From: Timaviella sp038204505
GTDB taxonomy: Bacteria > Cyanobacteriota > Cyanobacteriia > Elainellales > Elainellaceae
Length of the DNA stretch: 48,832 nucleotides
NCBI GenBank assembly: GCA_038204505.1
Contig: JBBRCV010000010.1
Coordinates: 1 to 48,832 of the forward strand
Direction of reading: 5' to 3'
Both the position numbers and the translations under genes were made by a program. Below are positions 17,905 through 25,896 of the stretch, one piece after another. Positions within the stretch are counted from its first letter, which is position 1. Every line of letters starts with the position of its first letter. The notes beneath the pieces were generated by a model. It did no database searches, was not told where the DNA came from, and worked only from the letters and a program-made list of their open reading frames with translations.

Positions 17905-18582
17905 CTACGACAGGTATGTTTTTAATTTGGGGGCGAACCGAGTCAGGCAGCGTTGGTAGAAGCTACTTAGCGTTGGAATCGCAATGTTGAGTTCAACGGA
18001 TAAATCTTGCCAGGAGTACCCTTCCAGCCTCCTTACCGCGAGGTATTGAAAACTGGCGGATGGATGATCGGCAATATAGGCTTGGGCAAACAGTCCTTCC
18101 GGGTCTTCCTGCAAGCAGTCCTTCACTTCTTGCGAAAGATGAGGAATCAGTTGAGGATTGAGTTCATAGGGATTACTTTGATCCAAGCTCTCTAATGTCA
18201 AGCATTTAACGGTTCTGGCATCCATGCCTTTGTAAACTGTGGGTAAAAAATCACGACTGGCTTCAATAAAAAACCGTTGACTCAGCAAAAAATTGACCCA
18301 TTGCAGCACTTCACCTCTTTGAGGATTATAGTAATCAATTCGTTCACAGATAAACGAAAACAGGCGTTGGAGCGCTTCTGCATAAATTTCTTCATACAGC
18401 ATTGGAAATTGACCCCGACGGGGACGAGAAAGCTTACCCGATCGCTGTACCACGCTGATGAACTCGGTTAAAGCCCGTCGCCTGGCAGAACTTCCTTGAG
18501 GATGGTGCTGGGCTGCGATCGCCAGTTGCCTCAAGCGATCGTCTAGTTGGGGCTGTTCTAAACGTTCGTCTTGGTGGTTCAT
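17905..18582 (-). CDS. Sigma-70-like transcription factor (cyanobacterial group)
   Basis: 225 residues. The central part (about 65-115: YEEIYAEALQRLFSFICERI, then DYYNP.RGEVLQWVNFLLSQRF) resembles sigma region 2. The end (about 175-222: FQYLAVRRLEGYSWQDLSVE, then LNIAIPTLSSFYQRCLTRF) is a region-4-like helix-turn-helix. It has the size of an ECF-type sigma factor but is diverged. It is the first gene of the operon with DUF1822, CHAT-CHASE2 and DUF928, so it may autoregulate this operon and perhaps drive the exoprotein genes 8 kb away. No anti-sigma factor is recognisable unless DUF1822 plays that part. Confidence 0.75.
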   Translation of the reverse strand: MNHQDERLEQPQLDDRLRQLAIAAQHHPQGSSARRRALTEFISVVQRSGKLSRPRRGQFPMLYEEIYAEALQRLFSFICERIDYYNPQRGEVLQWVNFLLSQRFFIEASRDFLPTVYKGMDARTVKCLTLESLDQSNPYELNPQLIPHLSQEVKDCLQEDPEGLFAQAYIADHPSASFQYLAVRRLEGYSWQDLSVELNIAIPTLSSFYQRCLTRFAPKLKTYLS

Positions 18583-19240
18583 CGTTTCCTAAACAGATTG
18601 TGTAACGTTAGACCAACTTGAGGCTATCGACCTCTATATTATTCTCAAAAATTCACGGGCATTTATATGCACCCTTTCTCTCAGCATCCAATTTTTTTAA
18701 AGTGGGGAATACCGCACTCTTGTCCTCGCCACGCGAAGAAGCGGCTGTTGGGTAAATCTTCATTTACCGGAGCATTCAACACGTCTGTCCCCAAGCTGAA
18801 CTGCGATCGTACTGCCACCACATCAGTGCTGCTGCGCTTGATCCGTTCTTGAGAGAGGCGCACTGCTGAACTGCGAGTTTCTCTTTCGTCATTGGCTCCA
18901 GATGAGAGGGGAAACAGTTGGTTGAGTAACTCGGTTTCGCTCTCTTGCCGTGATGCGACTAGCCCTAGCACAAACTCTTCTGAGTGGGAATGAACGACCC
19001 CGCCGCAAGCGGACGGGGTATCAAACAGCCCTTTTTTAATTAGACACTTACGCCGCAAGGGGCGGGGAGTGCGCTACGAGGCGCATCATGGTAATTCTCA
19101 AAAGGAGGTAACAACCAACGTATGAGATGGCGTTTCCCCCAAAAGCGCCAAGGCTGATCCGGCAGGCGGCGGACAATGAGCAAGAACTCGTCTGAAGCCC
19201 GGAGAACAAGGGGCAACCCGCTGACACCCTGTTACAGCGC
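18583..19240. other. Sigma-gene upstream region and mobile-element debris
   Basis: The first 80 bases upstream of the sigma gene should hold its promoter; no certain boxes seen. From about 18660 to 19060 the minus strand has an open frame without recognised domains (...SSTDVVAVRSQFSLGTDVLN, then APVNEDLPNSRFF), plus the GC-rich hairpin at 18997-19019. I suspect debris of an IS200/IS605-type element, from memory of similar sequences near tnpB genes, but cannot show it. 19060-19240 adjoins the truncated group II intron. Confidence 0.35.
18997..19019. repeat. GC-rich hairpin
   Basis: ACCCCGCCGC-AA-GCGGACGGGGT folds into a stem of five plus four pairs with one bulge. It could be a transposon-end hairpin or a terminator-like structure. 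It lies inside mobile-element debris. Confidence 0.5.
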
Positions 19241-19477
19241 AAGGCTCCAAGCCTGAGTTTGAGCCCGACCCTTATTGTCCTGAGTTACCCGACGCACAGC
19301 AATGAGTTTTGCAGACCAGGATTGAGCTAGGCTCTTCTGGAGTCGTCGAGCTGTTTGGACATCTCCACGTTGTGAAGTGCGATAGATCCGCTTTTGGAGC
19401 TTGAAGATTGCAAACTCGGCTTTTCGCCAGTTCACCTCTTTCCATTCCACTTGTGATGTCATCTCCGTTTTGGACAT
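19232..19477 (-). pseudogene. Group II intron reverse transcriptase, N-terminal (RVT_N) fragment
   Basis: From ATG 19477, about 70 residues match the RVT_N domain: WKEVNWRKAEFAIFKLQKRI, YRTSQRGDVQTARRLQKSLA, SWSAKLIAVRRVTQDNKG. The usual continuation (GVDG...) is missing. The last 10 residues are unrelated. This is a different intron subclass from the one at 309-1131, which lacks this domain. Confidence 0.8.
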
Positions 19478-20089
19478 ATTCACTCTTACTTTGCGAACGT
19501 ATCTTTCACACAGCAGTGAGTCTGTCGGCATATCCGCTCCATTACAGAGCGACTTTGGCTTCTGACTCAATCCCTCCAAGGGCGGCTTACGCTAGCTACT
19601 ACTCCTTTCTTCGACCGAATCTTGGAGAGCCGACCCCTTGGTTTAACTCGTTCCTAGTTTCCGTTGGTACTGGTTATAGAACCTCTCAATCCGCCGGGTT
19701 TTGGTAGGTGTCAATAGTCAGAAGGACAAGCTGCTATCTACCGTTCCCGTGAGCTTATTTTGCTCCCTGCGTATTAGCCTTATTCCGCAAGTTGACAATG
19801 ACGACGGTTTGTACGAGAGTTCGCTTTCGCTGTTCTGCCCCAGATGCTCCCGGCTTCACTGCGTTTCAGGCTTGCAGCTTATCCGGTTTTCACCCTGCTT
19901 CAGTTCTGGCGGTGCTATTCTCTCCATAGCTGAGGGTGATGCTGTTACCTGGACACTTCAGGAGGAGGACTTTCACCTCCACGAAAACTAAGTTATCTCG
20001 GTTTCGGGTGTTGCCACCCTTCCCTATTGACCTGTCACTGACAGGTGTGACGCTTTCGGATGTCTCCTTGGCGCGTCAACGAGCCGCAC
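19241..20089 (-). mobile_element. Group II intron, 5' portion, antisense in a TPR gene
   Basis: Read on the minus strand, the element begins at 20089 with GTGCGGCTCGTTGACGCG, a classic 5' end. It continues through the GGAGGTGAAAGTCCTCC stem and later GTCGGCTCTCCAAGATTCGG, then the ORF for an RVT_N domain. It breaks off at about 19241 within the reverse transcriptase. Domains V and VI were not found. The exon beside base 20090 reads on the plus strand as TPR protein, so the intron entered that gene in antisense, where self-splicing could not have restored the mRNA. Confidence 0.8.
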
Positions 20090-20096
20090 TCCCAGT

Positions 20097-20459
20097 GCTG
20101 TCCTCTGTGACCTGTTGGCAAAAACAGGCAAGCTGGAAGAAGCGATCGCCATCTACCAGGAAGGAACGCGCCAGACTCGTAAGCCGGATCTTTATTTAGC
20201 CTTTGGTGAATTTCTGAAGCGTCAGCAGCGCTGGGAAGAAGCGATCGCTCAATATCGATTGGCAATCAAAGCCGCTGAGCTACAGCACAATGATTTGCTC
20301 ATTGCCAAAAGTCATTGAGGGATAGGGGAAGCTTTAATTGGAACGGGGCAACTCGCAGCAGCAAAGACCGAGTTGGAGCAGGCGCGATCGCTGTTTCAAG
20401 ATGTGGCTTACATTGATCTGGCAGCAGAAACGGCACAAGAAATTCAGGCTTTGCCCTAA
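20097..20459 (+). pseudogene. TPR-repeat protein, C-terminal remnant
   Basis: The frame reads DLLAKTGKLEEAIAIYQEG, LYLAFGEFLKRQQRWEEAIA, QYRLAIKAAEL, then an in-frame TGA at 20316-20318. It continues as GIGEALIGTGQLAAAKTELE, QARSLFQDVAYIDLAAETAQ and a final TAA at 20457. These are three to four TPR units. The 5' part is replaced by the antisense group II intron, and the internal stop is a second lesion. The protein may have belonged with the nearby CHAT/TPR genes. Confidence 0.8.
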
Positions 20460-20593
20460 GAAGTTTTTGTATTACCTAACAACACCCTCACAGCTCACAG
20501 TTAAAACAGTATTTTCTAACGCCACTTCAGGATTTGACTAAGCTCTGATACTGATAAAAGAAAGGTGTTGACCTAAGTATTAATCCACGCTAC

Positions 20594-20613
20594 AGTTAGG
20601 CATATACCTAACT
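20594..20613. promoter_or_regulatory. Probable ArsR operator
   Basis: AGTTAGGCATATACCTAACT is an inverted repeat with perfect 7-bp arms and 18 of 20 symmetric positions. It directly abuts the ATG at 20614 of the ArsR-type gene. Binding there would block transcription or translation start, as expected for autorepression. If the true start is the second ATG at 20620, the site lies six bases upstream of it. Confidence 0.65.
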
Positions 20614-20967
20614 ATGTTGATGCAATCTCTCAACCTTGATCGTGTGTTTCAAGCTCTCGGTGATCCGACTCGACGAGCGGTTCTAGAGCGGCTCAGCAGC
20701 GGATCTGCGCCCGTGAGCGAACTAGCTCAGCCCTTTGATATGGCGCTGCCCTCTTTCTTGCAACATCTGAGCGTGCTGGAAAATTGTGGCTTAGTTCAAT
20801 CTTGTAAAACAGGGCGTGTCCGAACCTATAAGCTCGTGCCGCAGTCGTTACAGGTTGCAGAATCTTGGATAACAGAGCAACGCACAATTTGGAATTCACG
20901 CCTTGAACAATTGGATGACTACCTCTTAACTATCAAAGATAATAATCAGGAAAGCGATGATGACTGA
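20614..20967 (+). CDS. ArsR-family transcriptional repressor
   Basis: 117 residues with a winged helix-turn-helix: FQALGDPTRRAVLERLSSG, PVSELAQPFDMALPSFLQHL, SVLENCGLVQSCKTGRVRTY. There is no metal-binding ELCVC motif. It belongs to the ArsR subgroup usually paired with an AHSA1-type protein, and that partner follows with an 11-base overlap. The ligand is unknown. A palindrome sits exactly at its start. Confidence 0.88.
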   Translation: MLMQSLNLDRVFQALGDPTRRAVLERLSSGSAPVSELAQPFDMALPSFLQHLSVLENCGLVQSCKTGRVRTYKLVPQSLQVAESWITEQRTIWNSRLEQLDDYLLTIKDNNQESDDD

Positions 20968-21481
20968 CTCTAACGTTTACCCACTCAACTCCAAGCTTGA
21001 TCTCACTTTTGAGCGCGTCGTCGATGTTCCCAAAGAACTGGTTTGGAAAGCATGGACGATGCCAGAACATCTCAAAAAGTGGTTCACGCCTTCACCCTGG
21101 ACCACGATCGATTGCGAAATTGATCTGCGTCCAGGCGGTGTCTTTCGCACCGTGATGCGCTCTCCAGAAGGACAAGAGTTTCCTAATCTGGGCTGCTACC
21201 TGGAGATCATCGAGAATGAAAAACTCATCTGGACGAATGCTCTTTTACCAGGGTATCGCCCTTCTAAAACACCCGCTGAGAACGACTTTTTCCTCACCGC
21301 AACGATTACTTTAAAAGCACAGGGGAATAGAACACAATACACTGCGACTGTCCTTCATGGCGATGAAAAGAGCTGTGAGAAACATCGAGCCATGGGGTTT
21401 GAAGAAGGTTGGGGGAAAGCACTTGATCAGTTGGTGGCGACCCTTGCGGTATCTGCGAAGCAGCGCGCTCAAGAGATATAG
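20957..21481 (+). CDS. SRPBCC / AHSA1-family protein
   Basis: 174 residues forming a START-like ligand-binding fold. Family features: LTFERVVDVPKELVWKAWTM, PEHLKKWFTPSPWTT, DLRPGGVFRTVMRSPEGQEF, HGDEKSCEKHRAMGFEEGWG (family HxxxxxxxxGWxxxLDQL). It is translationally coupled to the ArsR gene. The last dozen residues (VATLAVSAKQRAQ) are encoded by a dispersed repeat (21436-21470) and probably replace the native C-terminus. The fold is complete without them, so activity may survive. Confidence 0.85.
   Translation: MMTDSNVYPLNSKLDLTFERVVDVPKELVWKAWTMPEHLKKWFTPSPWTTIDCEIDLRPGGVFRTVMRSPEGQEFPNLGCYLEIIENEKLIWTNALLPGYRPSKTPAENDFFLTATITLKAQGNRTQYTATVLHGDEKSCEKHRAMGFEEGWGKALDQLVATLAVSAKQRAQEI
21436..21470 (+). 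repeat. Short dispersed repeat, copy A
   Basis: GGCGACCCTTGCGGTATCTG followed by CGAAGCAGCGCGCTC. Copies in this window: 29564-29598, 29737-29770 (degenerate), 39237-39270 (reverse) and 39582-39613. This copy lies in the coding end of the AHSA1 gene. Confidence 0.8.
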
Positions 21482-21541
21482 GCTCAGAAATTATTTCAGT
21501 TTTTTGGATATGGAACAGTAGGAGGACAATCCTGATTCACC

Positions 21542-21946
21542 ATGATTACTTTTTCCGAGCAGCGAGACATTGCGATCGAGCAGATTTTGCCCCTCTATGA
21601 GTCAAACGGTTGGTCTTCAGCTCGAAAGCCGGAAGCTTTACAGCAAGCGTTACTCAACTCCCACACGCTAGTTTCAGCATGGGATGGTGACCTACTAGTC
21701 GGGATTGGCAATGCCATCTCTGATGGGTTTTTAGTGGTCTATTATCCCCACCTTTTAGTCAAACCAGAGTATCAAGGGCAAGGGGTTGGGCAGCAAATCG
21801 TGGAAATTTTGAAGCAACGCTATGAGGGAATGCACATGCAGATGCTGGTAGCGGATGGAGAAGCAATCGCCTTTTACCAGAAGTGTGGATTCATTAGGGC
21901 TGGTAAAACACAGCCCATGTGGATCTATGACGGTGAGGATCACTAA
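21542..21946 (+). CDS. GNAT-family N-acetyltransferase
   Basis: 134 residues. The acetyl-CoA loop motif A is present as LLVKPEYQGQGVGQQIVEIL (family pattern Q/RxxGxG/A). Also present are the strand before it (DGFLVVYYPH), the AFYQKCGF motif and the terminal AGKTQPMWIY. It acetylates an unknown small amine. It follows the AHSA1 gene by 60 bases on the same strand. Confidence 0.88.
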   Translation: MITFSEQRDIAIEQILPLYESNGWSSARKPEALQQALLNSHTLVSAWDGDLLVGIGNAISDGFLVVYYPHLLVKPEYQGQGVGQQIVEILKQRYEGMHMQMLVADGEAIAFYQKCGFIRAGKTQPMWIYDGEDH

Positions 21947-21957
21947 ACTCAGGTTGA

Positions 21958-22134
21958 ATCTGTAAACTTCCAGAGCCTGGTCAGCATCTCACATCTGAGC
22001 AATTAGCTGAGGCTAAAATTGAATTTACGGCAGAATTAGAAAAGCGGCAAACGCACAGAGACTTTGGGACGATCGCACTGTGTCTTATGGTTTTGGGCGG
22101 AAAGCGATATAACCAGAATGTTAATTGTGCGTGA
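21958..22134 (+). other. Coding-like scrap before the acetyltransferase pseudogene
   Basis: An open frame reads CKLPEPGQHLTSEQLAEAKI, then EFTAELEKRQTHRDFGTIAL... to a stop at 22132. Composition is protein-like, but there is no good start and I do not recognise it. It is probably the end of a lost gene. Confidence 0.3.
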
Positions 22135-22152
22135 GAAAATTGGAGGGTATTA

Positions 22153-22859
22153 ATGATGTACGGAGCAGATCCAAAAGCTAAACATCCAATGAAGGGATTT
22201 CCACAAATCTGCTTCATCCAAAACACAGTCACGAATCCTAACATTATCATTGGAGACTACACATACTACGATGATCCAGAGAATTCAGAAGATTTTGAAC
22301 GCAATGTTCTCTATCATTTCCCATTTATTGGCGACCGTTTAGTCATCGGGAAATTCTGCGCTTTGGCAAGAGGGGTGAAGTTTATTATGAACGGTGCGAA
22401 CCACAAGCTAGACGGATTCTCGACTTATCCCTTTCAAATCTTTGGGAATGGCTGGGATAAGGTCACACATCGACCTGGAGCATTGCCGTATAAGGGCGAT
22501 ACGGTGATTGGTAATGATGTTTGAATGGGCTATGAGGCAACAGTCATGCCAGGAGTACAAGTCGGAGATGGAGCGATTATTGCAGCCCAGTCAGTTGTGG
22601 TGAGTCAGGTTCCGTCTTACAGCGTCTGAATTTCTTAAGAAGGAAGCTACTCCTTAGCCAGTCAGTTGTGGTGAGTCAGGTTCCGTCTTACAGCGTGGTC
22701 GGTGGCAATCCTGCTCAGCGCATCCGTCAGCGATTTGAAGATGAAGTGATCCAGTCCTTACGGGCGATCGCTTGGTGGGATTGGAGCATTGAGAAGATTA
22801 CGCGCAATCTAGAAAAGATTGTAGCGGCGGATATCGAGGCTCTTCTTCGTTGTGAATAA
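22153..22859 (+). pseudogene. Xenobiotic (Vat/CatB-type) acetyltransferase, broken
   Basis: The start at ATG 22153 has GGAGG six bases upstream. Left-handed beta-helix hexapeptides are clear: GDYTYYDDPE, DRLVIGKFCALARGVKFIMN, GANHKLDGFSTYPF (catalytic-type H), GDTVIGNDV. TGA at 22522-22524 then replaces the conserved tryptophan of NDVWIG. The protein continues as GYEATVMPGVQVGDGAIIAA. A 71-bp duplication-insertion (22587-22696) shifts the frame, after which SYSVVGGNPAQRIRQRF and the C-terminus follow to 22859. Members O-acetylate streptogramins or chloramphenicol, but most environmental ones have unknown substrates. It has three pieces in two frames and is not functional as it stands. Confidence 0.85.
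22587..22696 (+). repeat. 39-bp direct duplication with a 32-bp spacer
   Basis: CCAGTCAGTTGTGGTGAGTC... occurs at 22587-22625 and again at 22658-22696, apparently identical. The 32 bases between them are unlike any part of the gene family and contain TTCTTAAGAA. The offset of 71 is not a multiple of three, so the copy breaks the frame. Confidence 0.85.
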
Positions 22860-23033
22860 AAGCGAATTAGCTTATTGGGAGACGATCGATCTGCACTATC
22901 TGTGGCATGAATCAGGTGATTTAAACCTGATTGTTTGAGCATGATAAAGCAAAGTCATTTACACTTTGAATGAATGGAGAAGTTTTAACGGACAGTTTAA
23001 TGATTGATGTGTTTTCATGAGGAGAATTGAGCT

Positions 23034-23685
23034 GTGAGCCTCACTTTTTACTATGTCCCCATGTCTACCTCCAGTGTCACAGAAGCTGTGCTAGCAGAAC
23101 TGGACATCCCCTGCGATCGCGTGCAGCTTTCCATTGTTGACGGGGACACGAAGAAGCCAGACTTTCTCGCCATCAATCCGAATGGCAGAGTTCCCGTGAT
23201 CGTTCATGAAGGCATGGCGATTTGGGAATCAGCGGCAATTACCCTGTATCTGGGTGAACTGTTTCGGGGTGGAGGCGAAGCTTTATCCGCCAGTAGGTCC
23301 GCAGCGGGGCGAAGCGATGAAATGGATTGTCTGGAGCAATGTTTCCCTCGCCGAAACCGCAGGCAGGCTGTCTGCATTGCTGCCTGCGGACAGTGATGGA
23401 GCCGTTCAGTCCAACTCCCAAGATTGGGTGCCGCCTGAACAGCGTAGCCCGATCGCGTTGGAGCAAGCCAAGAGCGATCTCACCAAATGTCTTGGAATTC
23501 TGGATCATGCCTTGGATGGAAAATCTTTCTTACTCGGCGATTACAGCCTCGTCGACACGCATTTGCAAGGATTCATCGGCTGGATTAGTTCAATGAATGT
23601 GGATCTGCAAGCATTCCCAAATGTCATGGGCTGGCTAGAAAGATGCGGCAAACGTCCCGCGATCGCGCGGATGATGGCAGAATAA
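23034..23685 (+). pseudogene. Glutathione S-transferase with a frameshift
   Basis: GTG start at 23034 with AGGAG about 12 bases upstream. Frame 1 gives the thioredoxin-fold N-domain: FYYVPMSTSSVTEAVLAELD, AINPNGRVPVIVHEG, WESAAITLYLGELF. At 23261-23269 one extra base (T or G run) moves the frame. The second frame then gives FGVEAKLYPPVGPQRGEAMK, WVPPEQRSPIALEQAKSDLT, FLLGDYSLVDTHLQGFIGWI and KRPAIARMM. Both domains are otherwise complete at about 216 residues. The lesion is in a homopolymer, so a sequencing error is possible; if so the gene is intact. Confidence 0.85.
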
Positions 23686-23738
23686 AGCAATGGAAGCCAA
23701 TCAAAAAGTTCAGGTCAAGTCTAGCTCTAAGGGTTGAT

Positions 23739-24377
23739 ATGGAAGCAAGTTTTTGGCATCAAAAATGGGAAAAAGGGGAGATCGGGTTTCACAGAAGTGA
23801 GGCAAACTCGCTACTCATCAAGCATCTTGAAAAGTTTAAGCTGGCGAAGGGCAGCCGTATTTTCCTACCGTTATGCGGCAAGACACGAGATTTTGCCTGG
23901 TTGCTTGCCTCTGGTTATCAGGTTGTGGGCGCAGAATTGAGCGAACTCGCGATCAACGAGTTGTTTGACGAGCTTGGAGTTGAGCCAAAGATTTCCAGAG
24001 TGGATGAATTAACGCTCTATCACGCAAAAGATATCGACATCTGGGTCGGCGATATTTTTGATGTGTCTGCTGAGGTTCTTGGACCTGTTGACGCTGTATA
24101 TGACCGAGCTGCGTTGGTTGCCATGCCCGCAAATAAGCGGGATCAATACACGTCACATTTAATGAAAATCACCGATACGGCACCGCAGTTGCTGATCTGT
24201 TACGACTATAATCAACGGCTCATGGATGGACCCCCGTTCTCAATTAACGCAGAAGAAGTCAAACACCATTATGCAGATGCTTATCAATTGCAGCCTGTTG
24301 AAAGCAAAGATGTTGTGGGCGGGTTAAAGGGAGTTGCAACGATCGAGACTGTTTGGCTGCTCCAAAAAGCTAAGTAG
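23739..24377 (+). CDS. Thiopurine S-methyltransferase family protein
   Basis: 212 residues from ATG 23739; the frame is open further upstream through the end of the GST gene. TPMT features: FWHQKWEKGEIGFHRSEANS, FLPLCGKTRDFAWLLASGYQ (SAM-binding motif I), VVGAELSELAI, DVSAEVLGPVDAVYDRAALV, LICYDYNQ....GPPFSI, GGLKGVATIETVWLL. It methylates thiol, selenium or tellurium compounds with S-adenosylmethionine. It lies 53 bases after the GST gene, so the two may form a small detoxification operon. Confidence 0.9.
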   Translation: MEASFWHQKWEKGEIGFHRSEANSLLIKHLEKFKLAKGSRIFLPLCGKTRDFAWLLASGYQVVGAELSELAINELFDELGVEPKISRVDELTLYHAKDIDIWVGDIFDVSAEVLGPVDAVYDRAALVAMPANKRDQYTSHLMKITDTAPQLLICYDYNQRLMDGPPFSINAEEVKHHYADAYQLQPVESKDVVGGLKGVATIETVWLLQKAK

Positions 24378-24471
24378 GTGTTCTTTGGCAATCCTCTCAA
24401 AGAAGAGAAGAAGTTTCTCGTTGAACAACTCACCGATCGCAGCACTGGAGTCGATCGTAGAAAAGAACACA

Positions 24472-24666
24472 CTAATCAAGTGGATTCAGAGTGATCCACT
24501 GCATTTCTTGGGTTGAGACTTCAATCAGCCGATTGATTTCATTGACCCAGTTTTCGTAGTCTTGAGCAATTTCTTCTCCAAAACCATCGGCTTTAACATG
24601 GCGAATGATGGATTAAATAATCGGTGTGGCAATACCGATGCCGAGTAAAAGATTGAAGTTGGATGA
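24472..24666 (-). pseudogene. C-terminal remnant of an unrecognised protein
   Basis: Minus-strand frame: NFNLLLGIGIATPII, an in-frame TAA, then SIIRHVKADGFGEEIAQDYE, NWVNEINRLIEVSTQEMQWI, TLNPLD, stop. The sense reads smoothly through the stop codon, as in a recently decayed gene. It lies directly downstream of the Mo-nitrogenase-like gene on the same strand. Family not recognised. Confidence 0.45.
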
Positions 24667-24725
24667 GGATCAAGTGCTCCAGATTAAACTGGTTCTTAAT
24701 GCCTCGGGTTCATGGTTGATATCAA

Positions 24726-25013
24726 TTAACAATAGGCTGCAATATCTTCACCGCATACATCCGCTAAATAGCAAAGCGCCTTGAATCGTAATTCCACTAG
24801 TTGTTCATAGAAGGGGTTTAGTTTGCACAGTGGGGGAATGTGAAGCAGAACTTGACCGAAGCAACGAATATCGCGTTCAAAGGGACATTGAGCAGGAATA
24901 AAGCGACAGAACAGGTGGGCAGTCTCTGGGTCACGGATTTCGATTCTATCGAGTTTTTCAGTAATGGGTTGAAGGAGTGAAGCGATGAGTTTGTTAGGGG
25001 TAAGATGTAACAT
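24726..25013 (-). CDS. Mo-dependent nitrogenase C-terminal domain protein
   Basis: 95 residues from ATG 25013, which has AGGAG eight bases upstream. Features: ETAHLFCRFIPAQCPFERDI, FGQVLLHIPPLCKLNPFYEQ, LVELRFKALCYLADVCGED. These match the small cyanobacterial proteins annotated as Mo-dependent nitrogenase C-terminal (Mo-nitro_C), with four conserved cysteines. Despite the name they are widespread in cyanobacteria that do not fix nitrogen, and their role is unknown. No nif genes are in the window. Confidence 0.85.
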   Translation of the reverse strand: MLHLTPNKLIASLLQPITEKLDRIEIRDPETAHLFCRFIPAQCPFERDIRCFGQVLLHIPPLCKLNPFYEQLVELRFKALCYLADVCGEDIAAYC

Positions 25014-25019
25014 GATCAA

Positions 25020-25622
25020 TCTCCTGAATGTCTTGATGTAGAGCAGTATGACTTCGTTACCTATAGTGATTTATAGGGTTGAGATTAGGAAGTTATGCAG
25101 TGAGCTATGTCCGTGATGATTCAATTTACAGGTTGAGGTCAAGGTATTCCCTATTGAACCGTGACACTTATACGATCGGCTGATCAAATTAGAGTCTCAG
25201 TCACAATGGGACTTGTCAAAGAACGACAATTTCGACAGGCGTGGTAACCTAAGAAGCAAGAGATGGTTCCCTCAAAGCGCTTCCTTGGCAAGAGGGTGAA
25301 GATTTGCTACATCAGGATGGAGATGAATTTAAAGGCAGCGCTCGCCGTCAGGTAGCAATGGTATAGGTTGAAGTTGATCACATCAACTGACTTTAAAAAC
25401 ATCCACTAGCCTAAAGCAGGACAGCTTCAAGGATAAAGTTTTAGCCTGGCGAGAATTGAGCCTTGCTAAGACAAAAATTTGTCTTGCTTCAATCGGACAT
25501 CCAAAAAATTTGTATATTTAGATACATCTTGTGGCTTTTAAGAAATGTCTTGATAACTTAAGAGTGTTCTTGTAAATGAGTATTAAGCCATCTTTTCTTT
25601 CCATCAGGTGTGATTCTTGGTG
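25020..25622. other. Intergenic with a faint gene scrap
   Basis: No complete gene. A plus-strand frame around 25278-25363 (ALPWQEGEDLLHQDGDEFKG, then SARRQVAMV, stop) is protein-like and may be a scrap. An AT-rich stretch at 25470-25550 precedes the palindromic repeat. Confidence 0.35.
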
Positions 25623-25704
25623 GTGGTCTAGACCTGTGGATACTGAGCTTTCTAAAGCTGGCGATCGCTGCATTCTGAGATTTCGATCCACAGGTCTAGA
25701 CCAC
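25623..25704. repeat. 82-bp element with perfect 19-bp inverted ends
   Basis: GTGGTCTAGACCTGTGGAT (25623-25641) and its exact reverse complement (25686-25704) flank 44 bases that contain GCGATCGC. Each end holds GGTCTAGACC, itself a palindrome. The TAGACCTG core matches the ends of the elements at 1-139 and 33176-33316, and a lone half-site at about 1563. It looks like a MITE, possibly nested or head-to-head. Confidence 0.75.
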
Positions 25705-25896
25705 TGCCTAGCAGCTATTGTGTACGCCTTGAAGAGATTAGGAATGCTCAACTAGTAGGGTTCCGCGATCGCGTCCCATGACAACCTCTCAACTACACAC
25801 CCAAAGTGGAATTGAGGTCTAACAACTAACTTCATCGGCGGCAAGAAATTTAGAACGAAACCAAACTACTATGAATTCGTTCGGTGCAAGCATTGG

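Noticed and set aside
18681..19058. Real gene on the minus strand
   Set aside because: No domain, no ribosome binding site, unusual composition and a strong hairpin nearby. Treated as mobile-element debris.
24726..25013. Evidence of nitrogen fixation
   Set aside because: The small Mo-nitrogenase-like protein is common in cyanobacteria that do not fix nitrogen, and no nif gene is present.
25518..25751. 77-residue protein on the minus strand
   Set aside because: A third of it is the inverted-repeat element, and the rest has no family resemblance.
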